Positions 1 through 9,165 of a DNA stretch of 36,467 nt are shown piece by piece. The stretch is from NCBI GenBank assembly GCA_049999725.1, contig JBNGIS010032011.1:1-36467 (forward strand). Reading direction: 5' to 3'. Positions within the stretch are counted from its first letter, which is position 1; each line of letters begins with the position of its first letter. The DNA is from Haplomitrium mnioides. Taxonomy: Eukaryota; Marchantiophyta; Haplomitriopsida; Calobryales. Under the pieces are notes generated by a model that searched no databases, was not told the origin of the DNA, and worked only from the letters and a program-made list of their open reading frames with translations. The position numbers and the translations under genes are program-made.

Positions 1-584
1 GCAAAATGGTGATAAATCAGAATTACGGTATAAAAATGGGAGGTGAACTGAAAGGTCGAAAAGGACGAAAGTTCGAAACAGACCTCCTGTGAAGTTGAAA
101 AGTTGGAACATGAAAAATTTATTTGTAGAGTATGAGGAAGTTCGAGAATTAGTATAAGGACTAATGCGAGTAGTTAGTTCTTATTATGAGCAAAAGGCAT
201 GTAGACAAGTTAAACGAGTTGATTTAGTTTAAGAACCACCTGTGAGTGGTTAGTTCTTATTAGGAGCCTAAGGAGAAAAGGTTAGTCTCCTGGGGGCAAA
301 TGTAAAATGTGTAAAATAGTGATTTGGCAGTTAGATTTTGCAGAACAGGGAGAGGGGTACAAGCAATTTTTCGAGCTCCTGTTCTGAAGTTCTCATTGTA
401 CATGTGTTTTGCAAGAAATATATTGAGTGTTCATGTCTGTGAGGTCTCCTTCTCATTTTTCTTTATTGCAGATTTGTGAGGAGCAGTTTGAGGATGGAGA
501 TGGATTCAGAAATTAGAGTGGGTTGATGCAACTTTTGCAGTTGGCAATTGGAAGGATCAGACAATTTTTCATCAGGGGAGTGTG
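1..584. other. Unassigned flank left of the gypsy 5' LTR
   Basis: I see no coding frame of note. The stretch is purine-rich and repetitive in style. A motif around TTAGTTCTTATTA appears twice about 75 bp apart (near 173 and 249). A 9-bp inverted repeat (CAGAACAGG at 341-349 against 378-386) could form a hairpin. A pyrimidine tract ending in TTGCAG (about 455-471) resembles a splice acceptor, but no exon supports it. The sequence does not resemble the copia DNA flanking the right end of the gypsy element. It may belong to another retroelement or to a longer form of the LTR; I cannot decide. Confidence 0.4.
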
Positions 585-1410
585 TGGAGGGAGTTTCCTC
601 TTCGTAGCCTAAGGAAGTAAATTCAGGGCTTCTCACGAGGGAAGTTGAAAAACTATCTAGAGAGAGGGGTGTGTGGGTAGAGGTTGGTTGGAAGGCTGGA
701 AGGCAGCCAGTGATTCAGAAGGGAAGTATCAGTTGGTGAACTCAGTCCAGAGGGCCTTCAAGGACTCTGTTTCTAATGCAGTACATAGTTGGGAGTGTTT
801 TATGCATATGTGTATAGTTAGATTTTCATTCTGCATTTGCATTCAAGAGACGTTTTAGATTAGACTACATCTGAACAGTTGAGCAGACCTTGGGACAGCC
901 TTGGAAAGGGAGTCCAATCCCTTGACATAGTTCTGATATCTTGGGGGTAAATGCTCTCTGTTTCTGATCTTGTTGCATAGTTAGGAATTGGTTCATCTTA
1001 GGATAGTTAGGATCAGTTGTACCAGTTCTGTGACAACCTTGAGAGAGGGAGTCCAGTCCTCTTGTATTGTTCATCGGTGCAGGTCACAAGCACATTTCTG
1101 CCCCAAAGCACAAATAAGGTGGCAGGGTCTGAGCTATTGGACCCTTGGAATAAAGTGAAGGAATTACACAAAGAACAGCTGGAGGTTATGAATGTGGATC
1201 TAGGGGTTGTATGAATGACTGACTTGAGTACAACCAGAAGAGAGTGAGTGGTGTGCTAAAAGCTTGGAAGGAAAGGGAGAATTTTTAAGGCCTCAAAGTG
1301 TTAACTAGCAAGGGGCCATCTCAGAATAGAACTTGAAAGCCCTGAATCTGTACTCCCCTATCTACAAAGCAACACCTGAAAAGGTTAAGGCCTAGAATAA
1401 GGGAGTGACA
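585..1410 (+). repeat. 5' LTR of the gypsy element
   Basis: Positions 597-1410 align base for base with 10023-10837. I count by hand about 45 differences over roughly 814 bases plus a one-base indel, most of them transitions. The 3' end reads GGGAGTGACA, giving the canonical CA terminus. The 5' end is placed at TGGAGGGAG (585) because the opposite copy has TGAAAGAAA after a G-rich tract at the matching place. This end is uncertain by tens of bases, since similarity drops sharply upstream of 597. A polyadenylation signal AATAAA lies at 1149-1154. Two related hairpin modules (894-924 and 1032-1064) are an internal duplication. I see no convincing TATA box. Confidence 0.85.
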
Positions 1411-1418
1411 TGAATTTT

Positions 1419-1437
1419 TGGCGCTAGAAGGAGGGCC
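1419..1437 (+). other. Primer-binding site candidate of the gypsy element
   Basis: Eight bases after the LTR end comes TGGCGCTAGAAGGAGGGCC. The TGG start and TGGCGC beginning match the way plant gypsy primer-binding sites pair with a tRNA 3' CCA end. I cannot name the tRNA from memory. Position and context make this the minus-strand primer site. Confidence 0.6.
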
Positions 1438-1616
1438 AAAGGTTTGGAGAAACTTGATACCAACCCGAACCAGAGACACCACTTTGTGCACTTGAGACTC
1501 AAGTCAACCTGTGAGAAGGTCATTCCGAGAAACAAAGCTACGGGGAGTGAGTCTGTTGAAGAAGAGTGGCAAACAGAAGAGACTTCTGGGTGGAAGTGGT
1601 AGTGGCCAGTGGAGGG

Positions 1617-3109
1617 ATGGCCAATCCTGTACCTCCTTCTGGGCTTCAAGGGAGATTCAAGTACAAGTCCTTCAAGGGACGCCCGAAGGATGACCTAGAT
1701 GCATGGCTGGACGACCTGGAGAACACTACAGCAGCGAATGGGGAAGCCTTTATAAAGATTGGGATTCTAGCAGCAATTTTGAAGGGAGAAGCTCAGCCTT
1801 GGTACAAGGATCTGCCAGATAATGTGAAACAGGACTGGCATGCATTCAAAACAGCCTTCATAGCATAATTCCGAGGGATCGGAGAAGAGACGGAAGCACT
1901 GATCAAGATGGGTCAGCTCCGAATGAAGAAGGAGTCCGTGAGGAAATTCCTCCAACGTGTCAAGAAGGTGGCGCGGAAGCTAAACCCGCCAGCCACTAAC
2001 GGGATGCTCACGGCGTGGTTCCTGGTAGCTCTACGTAGGAGAATTGGGACCTGGGTGAGACAGACGAATCCACAGACTCTGGAGGAAGCCGTCAATGTAG
2101 CACAATCTCACGTAAAGGCTACCATCACCAGCTCCAAAAGAAAGGCACATGCCAAGTACAACTCTGATGATTCTTCGGACACCTTAGACAGTGACGAGGA
2201 GACGGATCAGAGTTCTGAATCCTCTTCAGAAGGCGAGAATGAGTCAAGCAATAGCAACTTAGAGGAGGACCGGTTAGCGAAGAAGAAGAAGAAGAAGAAG
2301 AAGAAGGACTTGAAGAAGAAGAAGCATGCCAAGGAAATCAGCCATCGCAAGGGTGCCAGCAAAGGGAGGTACAAGAAAGCTGAACCTGAACCCGAGGCAA
2401 GCAGGAAGCTAGGAGGAGGGATCGAATTGAGGAGCTAAGTGCCAAGATGGAGGCGATGAACATCCTCCTCGCTGGAATCAAACCAGAGGGCAGGCCCCTG
2501 CTAAACAAAAGAGTTGGAGTTTGGTGTGTTAGATGCAAGCAGCACGGACACTCCCCACAAGAATGTCCAAACGACAATAATGTTGTGCATTACGTGAGAG
2601 AGGAAGCGCTAGAGTATGTGAGAGAGGAGGTAGAATATGTCATGGAGGAGGCCCCAGAAACAATGTATCAAATCAGCGAGGGACCTCGGACAATTCTGAG
2701 TAGGCTTGCAGGAGGGAACGCAGAGCCTATGAATCAGTGGCTTGCCAATTGGCCTCCCAGAACAACCATCATGGTTTGCTGGAATTGTGGCCAACCCGAC
2801 CACATTTCATCCAACTGTCCGGAGCCGCGGAAGAGCGGTTATGGCCAACCACCTCCCCTGTGCTTCCAATGCAAGAAGGAGGGGTATGTGACGGTGAATC
2901 GCCCAAACAAAAGGTTCGATACTCCTCTTGGACCAAGCACGAATCCTCCTCCCCCCGCAATTGTCAATCTGATCACCTTGAAGATGGAGGAGGAAGCCGA
3001 ATTGCCGGGCTGGGAGACTCCCACTCCCAAGGATTGTTTTTGGGTGGTGACCATGGTAGGAACGAAGGCAAAGAAGAGGAGCCAGAAGAAGTCTAAGCAA
3101 AGAGCCTAG
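1617..3109 (+). pseudogene. gypsy gag (capsid/nucleocapsid), broken
   Basis: The likely start is ATG 1617 (MANPVPPSGLQG); the open frame reaches further back only without an ATG. The first part has the retrotransposon Gag look (WYKDLPDNV, FLQRVKKVARKL). One in-frame TAA at 1866-1868 interrupts it, best explained as CAA to TAA. A serine/acidic stretch (about 2155-2260) is followed by a lysine run (2275-2325). A frameshift near 2425 moves the frame to that ending at 3109. The C-terminal part holds two intact CCHC zinc knuckles (C-x2-C-x4-H-x4-C at 2525-2566 and 2777-2818) and a third, decayed one (2861-2902) in which His is Tyr and the last Cys is Arg. Gag forms the particle and its knuckles bind element RNA. 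The tail is basic (KKRSQKKSKQ). Confidence 0.85.
2279..2307 (+). repeat. (GAA)n trinucleotide run in gag
   Basis: Nine to ten uninterrupted GAA/AAG units encode a polylysine tract, with a second short run after GACTTG (about 2312-2324). The tract sits between the acidic stretch and the zinc knuckles. Slippage here could change its length without breaking the frame. Confidence 0.85.
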
Positions 3110-3365
3110 AAGGGGGTGGCTCAAGCAACCTCACCATGCAATGATTCTGATTATCAGAGGGATAATCTGAAATGGTTCCTACCCGAAGTAGCAGGACTAG
3201 GTGAGGAGACAATTAGAGGCCCTGGAGGCTCTAGAACAAGAGCAGGCAGCAGAAGAGACCCTCAAGGAGGTCCGAAAGCAGTAGGGAGGGACCTAGGAGG
3301 CACAAGAAAAGATTGCAGCTGCGGAAGAAGGGACAAAGCCCAGCCCCTACAACATTCAAACAAAT
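3110..3365 (+). pseudogene. gag-protease linker, frameshifted
   Basis: Between the gag stop and the protease frame lies a charged, probably coiled-coil linker. In one frame it reads ALEALEQEQAAEETLKEVRK (about 3219-3278); a second frame takes over from about 3300 (AQEKIAAAEEGTKPSPYN) and runs into the protease. At least one indel near 3280 separates the two. This is a spacer of the polyprotein and no enzyme motif is visible. Confidence 0.55.
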
Positions 3366-3845
3366 ATGCGGAATTTCCCTGGTACTGCCACAGTGGGACA
3401 ACTAATCAAGGATAGCCCGCTATATCAAAAGCAGCTCCGTGAATTGTTGATGGGAGCTAAGAGGAGAAGAAGGCTACCCAAGGTGGGAGCTCCAGCAGAT
3501 TTGCAATTGGTCTATGAAGACAAAGGGGCCCCGGAGATCGACATCCAGATCGCGGGGTGCACCTTGTCCTTAGTGCCTGTAGATAGAGGGGCATGGGTCA
3601 ACATTATGGTGGAGGAAACAACTCATAAACTGGGATTCACGAAATTCCAACATACAACCCGAATCATGAGGTTGGCGGATCGGTTGCGTGTAAAGGCATT
3701 GGGCTCTCTCCTCCAAATTCCAACATTCATAGGAGGAAAGAGTTCAAACTAAATTATCTGGTAATGCGACTTGCCAGAATGTCTCCATACCTGGTGTTGA
3801 TCGGAAGGCTGTGGCTATATGGGGCCCGAGTGATGCACAACTAAA
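3366..3845 (+). pseudogene. gypsy aspartic protease, active site degenerate
   Basis: The segment begins MRNFPGTATVGQLIKDSP and continues to a retropepsin-like core. The catalytic position reads VDRGAWVNIM (Asp codon at 3582-3584): the aspartate is present, but the Gly or Ser/Thr that should follow is Arg, and a second Gly is Trp. Both fit single G-to-A or G-to-T changes. The frame ends at 3752. A +1/-1 shift near 3735 leads to the rest of the fold, including the flap-distal LIGRLWLYGARVMHN, which ends in a TAA at 3842-3844. The enzyme would cleave the Gag-Pol polyprotein; this copy should be inactive. Confidence 0.75.
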
Positions 3846-4432
3846 GGAACTCTGCACTGGTGTTCGGCCCCGAAAAAACGACAGTGCATTATGGTCATGT
3901 TTCTCACCTGGAGGAAACACAGTCAGAAGTAGAATACAACAGTGAGTGGTCCGAGGAAGAGGAGGAATCGGAGTACCACTACTAGGTGCAAATGGTGAGT
4001 GAGGCGACAGAGGAGGATCTGTCGAAGGAGGGTGTGGTGTTTGTCAACTAAATCGAATTATTCACCTGTGACAGACCAGAGCACCAGTGGAGGAATTCCA
4101 CGGAAGATCGGGCATCGATGAGGACACTAGAATTTGGGGGGGAGAAAAGTCTGAAGTGTCTCATCCAATGAGGAAAGCGAACAAGGAGGAGTCCGAAGAA
4201 GCTCCGCGGGAGCAGGGGGAGTGCGACTGGCGATCTTGATGCCAGCAAATGACAACCGGGGATGTAATGAGATGGGAGTGGTGCATGATGCTAGCACAAG
4301 CAGTTGGTGGTCCAAGAAGGGCACACTTTCCATATAGGCTCTCAATTGCCCAGAGAGGCAGAGCGGAGCCTCTCCAATCTCTTACACAATTTCAGTGACG
4401 CCTTCGCCTAGAGTCACGTAGATCTGAAGGGA
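3846..4432 (+). other. Acidic protease-RT linker, heavily broken
   Basis: No single frame stays open. One frame gives a glutamate-rich stretch (EETQSEVEYNSEWSEEEEE, about 3914-3970), which continues to EATEEDLSKEGVVFVN near 4050. The rest, to 4430, has several stops. Long acidic linkers between protease and RT occur in plant non-chromovirus gypsy elements, so this is probably polyprotein spacer. Confidence 0.5.
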
Positions 4433-5385
4433 GTCCCAAGAGAATTGGGAGAGCATAGGATCGATCTGGAACCCATAGCGATCCCAGTACGCTAGAGACA
4501 ATATCAGATGAATCCTCGATTCTCCCTACTGGTGAAGGAGGAGATAGACAAACTCCTGGAAGTTGATTTTATTTACCCTGTCCTTAACAACGAGTGGGTG
4601 TCTCCCCTAATAGTGGTGCCCAAGAAGGTGGGACAGGATGGGAAGAAGAAAATCCGAGTGTGCTAAGATTTTTGGAAATTGAATGAGGCCACAAAGAAGG
4701 ACCACTATCCATTGCCTTTCACGAATGGGGTGTTGGACTTGGTGGCAGGACATGAGGTGTACAGTTTTCTGGATGGGTACTCAAGGTATAACCAGATCTG
4801 GATCCGAGAAGAGGATCAGCTCAAGACAACATTTACCACAGAATGGGGGATGTTTGCTTTCAGGAGGATGCCATTCGGTTTGTGCAATGCACCAGGTACC
4901 TTCTAGCGGATGATGATGAACATCTTCCACGACTACCTCAGGAAATTCTTGGAGGTGTTCATTGACGATTTCGTGGTGTATGGCAAGCTGGAAGACCACG
5001 AGCGGGATGTGAGGCTCACTCTTCAGAGGTATAGGGAGACAGAGCTGAGGTTGCACCCAGGCAAATGCTTCTTCGGGGTGAAGGAAGGGATACTCCTCGG
5101 ACACCAAATTTCAAACATAGGAATTGAGGTGGATCAAGAAAAGATCACCAACTGGTTGAATGTGGCATTTCCTACCAATCTAAAGGAGGTGCAAGTCTTC
5201 TTGGGGTGCGTTGGATACTACAGAAGATTCATCAACCAATTTGCCTCAATGGCTCTGCCCCTCACTCAAATGACCAAGGGGGGTAGCACATTTGAGGCCA
5301 CTCTAGAAAGACTGGCGAGCTTTAGAGAGTTGAAGAAAAGATTGGCAAGCACCTCTGTGTTGATCCCTCCCTACTGGAGGAAGGA
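4433..5385 (+). pseudogene. gypsy reverse transcriptase, three in-frame stops
   Basis: One frame runs from VPRELGEHRIDLEP (4433) through the RT fingers and palm to the connection domain. Visible motifs are KEEIDKLLEVDFIYPV, SPLIVVPKK, LDGYSRYNQI, FRRMPFGLCNAP and the catalytic VFIDDF (Asp-Asp at 4964-4969, intact), then LGHQIS and FLGCVGYYRRFI. Stops lie at 4493-4495 (TAG), 4664-4666 (TAA) and 4904-4906 (TAG). The first and third sit where Gln is expected in the family, so CAG to TAG is the simplest cause. DFWKLN has Trp where Arg is usual, again a possible CGG to TGG change. RT copies element RNA into DNA. The active site survives but the frame does not. Confidence 0.9.
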
Positions 5386-5749
5386 CTTTCATGTGATGAT
5401 GGACGTGTCTGGGTTCTGCATTGGAGCAGTGCTATCCCAGGTGGATGAGAAAGGACGCGATCATTCCATCTACTTTGCTAGCAGGCTACTAGCACCATAA
5501 GAGAAGAACTACTCTGCAACAGATCAAGAAGCACTGGGAATCATCAATGCCCTGAAGAAGTTCAGGCATTATTTGTTGCAGCATAAAGTGATCTTCCACA
5601 CGGATCACAATGCGCTCAGGTACATGGCGAACAAGCCAGATGTCACCGGGCAGATTGCAAGGTGGGTGCTTCTCTTGCAGGAGTTTAACTTTGAGGTCAG
5701 GATCAAGCCTGAAAAGAAGCACAGCAATGCAAACTTTGTCTCCAGGATT
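5386..5749 (+). pseudogene. gypsy RNase H, last catalytic Asp lost
   Basis: It continues in the RT frame. Three of the four acidic active-site residues are visible: Asp in MDVSG (5402-5404), Glu in DQEALG (5528-5530) and Asp in HTDHN (5603-5605). The fourth, expected in a NAD-type motif near the end, reads NANFVSRI, with AAC (Asn) at 5732-5734, consistent with GAC to AAC. A TAA at 5498-5500 breaks the frame. The domain removes the RNA strand during reverse transcription. It sits between the RT and integrase, as usual in gypsy elements. Confidence 0.85.
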
Positions 5750-7323
5750 GTTGGACCTGTCAGCCAGCAGGAGGTGGGGGTTGAATTCCCTGATGAGGAC
5801 CTGTTCCAAGTGAAGATTGGGAGGACCACGGATTACGCCCTCATCACCGAATTCCTCTGCTCCGCACAACTTCCCCAAGGAAGCAGCAGAGAGGAGGCTG
5901 ATGTGTTCCTCAGGAAGGTAAGGCCATACCTCTTGATCAAAGGTATAATACACAAGAGGGGGTATGACGGGATGATCAGACATTGTTTAGAGCGGGATCA
6001 GTCCACAGTAGTGATGCAGACACTCCATGGAGAGGAGGCAAGAGGCCACTTTGCAGCAGACACCACCATCAAGAAGGTCCTGGATGCAGGGTATTGGTGG
6101 CCCACCTTACACAAGGATGTGTATTTTGGGTGAAGAGATGTGATGCATGTCAAAGGACAAGGAGGCCTGCAACAAATCAGCATTATCCCCTGGTGCCCAT
6201 CATTCCCCTTGCATCTTTTGAGAAGTGGGGGATAGCTTTCATCGGGCCAATTGCACATTCCACTCAGAAGGGCAACAAGTACATGCTGTTGGCCACAAAT
6301 TATGCCACCAAGAGGGTGGAGGCCAGAGCAACTAGGAAGGATGATGCCAAGATAGTGGCAGCCTTTCTCTATGTGCAGATGTTTTGTAGGTTCGGGCCTC
6401 CTTTGGAGCTGGTCAGCAATCAGAGGACACATTTCATCAATCAGGTTATCTGAGACCTAACTAGTAGGTACCTGATCAAGCACAGAAGGACTACAACTTA
6501 CCACCCCAAAGCTAATGGCATAACAGAAAGGGCCAATGGGATCATAGAGAAAATCCTCAGCAAGACAGTGGAAGCAAACAAAGCAGATTGGGATCTTAAG
6601 TTGCTCACTGCAACCCATGCTTATAACCTGGCCTACAAGACCATAATGGGCCATTGTCCGTATTTCTTGGTCTTTGGACAACATGCCCTGGTGCTAGTAG
6701 AGTATGAGGTACCCACTAGAAGGGTGCTGGAGAAGGAGAAGATGGCTGAAGAGCAGAGCAGAAGGGAGAGGCTCTATTAGTTGGAGAACCTGGAAGAAGC
6801 CAGAGAGTTAGCCCAAGGTAGGTTGAAGCACCAACAAGAGCTCAAAAGGAAGCAACATGACAAGGGGCTCAAACCAACTGACCTCCGGGAGGGAAATCTG
6901 GTGCTGTTGTATGACAACATGTTTGTGCATTTCCTTGGAAAATTGCACACAAGATGGATGGGGCCATTTATTCTAAGGAAGCTCCATTGGAATGGATCAG
7001 TAGAGCTAGAGACACTAGAGGGTCACAAGTTTGCCAATAGGGTGCACTTCGATCCGCTGAAGAGGTATGAGAATCAGGAGGAAAACGAGGACCCAACTAT
7101 GACTCCATCAAAGGTGCTCAGCTCAGTAGAGGTGTGTGTGGGTGTGTGTGTGTGTGTGTGTTCTATTGGGGGGGTTTGTGGGGTTGTATTGCAAGAGTTG
7201 CAGAATTCGAGCCAACGACCATTCAGCAGAGGCACCCAGCAGAGTGAGGGAGAAGAATTGTGTTCGCGGGGATGCTTCACACTTGAAGGAGGAGTTATGT
7301 CAGCCAGTGATTTGGGGTACTAA
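5750..7323 (+). pseudogene. gypsy integrase, two catalytic Asp lost
   Basis: The zinc-binding domain shows His-x-His (TLHGEEARGHF) and, after a frameshift near 6125, Cys-x2-Cys (KRCDACQR). In the core, the first catalytic Asp is Ala (WGIAFIGP, GCT at 6235-6237). The second is Asn (LVSNQRTHF, AAT at 6418-6420). The Glu is kept (ITERANG, GAA at 6526-6528), with the expected spacing of 35 residues between the second and third. Stops lie at 6451-6453 (TGA) and 6778-6780 (TAG). The C-terminal part has RWMGPFILRKLHW and ends around HFDPLKRYEN, with no chromodomain. The frame then reads through a GT microsatellite to a stop at 7321-7323. Integrase would insert the cDNA into the genome; this one cannot. 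Confidence 0.9.
7131..7161 (+). repeat. (GT)n microsatellite at the end of pol
   Basis: About 15 GT units with one GG interruption, translated in the pol frame as alternating Val/Cys. It lies about 55 bp after the conserved integrase C-terminus, so the real protein probably ended near here. Confidence 0.9.
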
Positions 7324-8075
7324 GGCAGAATTCAAGAAATTGGAAGCAGCATTGGCACAATGTCCTTTTTGCAAGTGTAAAGGCACATTGGGAGCAGCGG
7401 ATTGACCTCAATCAGCTAGTAAGAACAAGGTGCATGAATCTTTGGAGGAGAACGGGATCGTGGCGGAGGAGGAGAAGGGCAGTGATCGCTAGCCATGGGA
7501 GGGGTACCACTAAAAATCCGAAGTGGGCAAGTGAGAACCCGTGGGTCTCATGAGGAGGCGAGGATCAAAGCTGAGCAAGGAAGAAGGGAACGCCCACCCA
7601 AGGCAAAGCGATCGGAGGAGGAAGAGCGGATCTACAACATGGAAACCCGAGGGCACTCAGAGGAGAGAGAGACCGCAGACATGGTATGCAGCTGCCACAC
7701 ATCAGGAACAGGGATCAGGGAAGGAAGGAGTCAGGATTGTCGCAGAGGCAAGCTAGGCAAGGGAACAGGGGACGCCTCGATCCCGCAAACGCGAGCACAT
7801 TCTGCAAGGGTATGATTGGCCCTTCTCTCTTGAATATGCGAATCCTGGCGGAAACGTAGAGTTCTCTAAAGGCTTCGCGAGATTCCATGGAAACGTGGCG
7901 TTGCTGGAGCGATTCGCGGGATTCCACAGACAATGCGGTGGCTCCAGGGAGCGCGAGGGTCTTCACGGGAAGTGGCAAGGCCCACAAAACTTAACGAGAT
8001 TCTACCTTCCTAAGTGGGGATCCTGATTAAGTGGGTTCCAATCCGTCTTCCAACGTAGGAGGCCCGTTTAACAGG
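7324..8075 (+). other. Gypsy 3' non-coding region, proximal part
   Basis: GC- and purine-rich with no recognisable domain. One short frame (7322-7405) ends in AEFKKLEAALAQCPFCKCKG, with a Cys-x2-Cys-x-Cys cluster, but it is too short to assign. Several GAGGAG and GGATCG words foreshadow the repeat array that follows. An envelope-like reading frame, which some Athila elements carry here, was looked for and not found. Confidence 0.5.
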
Positions 8076-8578
8076 GATCCGTTGAAAATCCAACTGAGAA
8101 GTGAGGAGGGATCACCCGAAAAGGCAATCTATCGCGGGTCCGGTCAAAGGAAAACCAAAGAGTGTCGAAGGGGGGACCGAGGAAGCCAAAGGGGTGACTT
8201 AGCGCAGATCCAATCGGAGGAGAACCGAGGAAGCCGAAAAGGGGATGAATCACAGGTCCGGTCAGACGAAGAACCAGTAACGGCAAAACAACAACCTATC
8301 AACGATCCGGTCATATGAAGAGCAGTAGTGCCAAAAAGGTGATCCCTCACAAATCATCCAACGGGAAGAACGAGATGAGCCAGAAAGGCGATATGTCAAT
8401 GATCCAACTGAGAGAGAGGAAGAATGCACCGAAAAGACGATTTATTGAAGAACCGAAGAGCAAGGTGGGATCGGCTAGAAAGGCGACTTAGCGCAAAACT
8501 GACCCAAGGAAAAAGCAAGCAGCGCCGGAAAGATGACCTATTGCAGATTCGACAAGACCAAGGGGAAAGTTCGGCGGG
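8076..8578 (+). repeat. Degenerate ~48-bp tandem array in the gypsy 3' region
   Basis: About nine to ten units of 46-50 bp can be aligned by eye. Most begin with GATCC or GGTCCGGTCA, pass through a purine stretch like GAAGAACC, then a core like GCCGAAAAGGCGA, and end in TTATCGCA or similar. Unit starts I place include about 8207, 8255, 8304, 8352, 8401, 8450, 8496 and 8546. The second unit looks longer (about 69 bp) and may be a partial duplication. Units are only moderately similar, so the array is old or was never homogenised. It lies in the element's 3' untranslated region. Confidence 0.75.
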
Positions 8579-8745
8579 GTACGGTCACGACATTTGAAAG
8601 TTTGACAGAGGAGGCATACGCTCTTTTGTAGTTCTTACAACAAGTGCGGTGACAAGTTGGTGAAGGGAGCATGAGGCGCTGTTGTTCTTATGATGAGGGA
8701 GTTCCAAAATGGCGACATCTGCACAATTCTTACTCAGCAAGGGAA

Positions 8746-9165
8746 GGATTTACGGATGATGTGGCATCCATGGAAGGTTAGCGAGTCAACCTCGGAAGGA
8801 GGTCAAACCGACGGTCTACCTACCCCTTTGTAAGGCGGTGTCGGACAGCGCCCTTTGGATGATGTGGCGCCTTGAGAAGCTCGGAGGAGATTCCGCGGGT
8901 CAACTTTGGAAGAAAGTTAGCCCAACGGTCCGCCTACTCCTTTGCGGGGCAATGTCAAACGACACTCTTCGGATGACGTGGCGACCTCGGAAGCCTCGAG
9001 CAAGTCAAAGGACACGCGGCAGCAGGTGGGAGACAGCCGGGCCTCGGGCCAAGAGCAGATCAACTTTAGAGGAGGGGGTCAGCGCGACAGTACGCCTACC
9101 CTTTTGCGGGGCGACGTCGGACGACGAGGCCTCGGATGACGTGATGCTCGGAGGAGTCACTTGCA
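8746..9165 (+). repeat. ~114-bp tandem array with CpG-rich core, gypsy 3' region
   Basis: Three copies begin with GTCAACYTYGG-like words at 8785, 8899 and 9059, and the tail of a fourth lies at 8746-8784. Shared landmarks are CGCCTAC-CCTTTTGCGGGGC, GACGTCGGACGACG and CGGATGACGTGGCG. Copies 1 and 2 are spaced by 114 bp. Copy 3 follows after 160 bp because about 46 extra bases (around 9000-9058) are inserted. The unit is unrelated in sequence to the 48-bp array upstream. CpG dinucleotides are dense. Confidence 0.75.

Noticed and set aside
455-471. Pyrimidine tract plus TTGCAG, like a splice acceptor
   Set aside because: No matching donor or exon was found; such tracts are common in LTRs.
7322-7405. 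Cys-x2-Cys-x-Cys cluster as a possible zinc protein
   Set aside because: Too short, opened only by reading through a GT microsatellite, and not continued.
8068-8350. - strand frames with PFGFLG/SPFRLP-type repeats
   Set aside because: They come from reading the 48-bp array backwards; no start context and no family.
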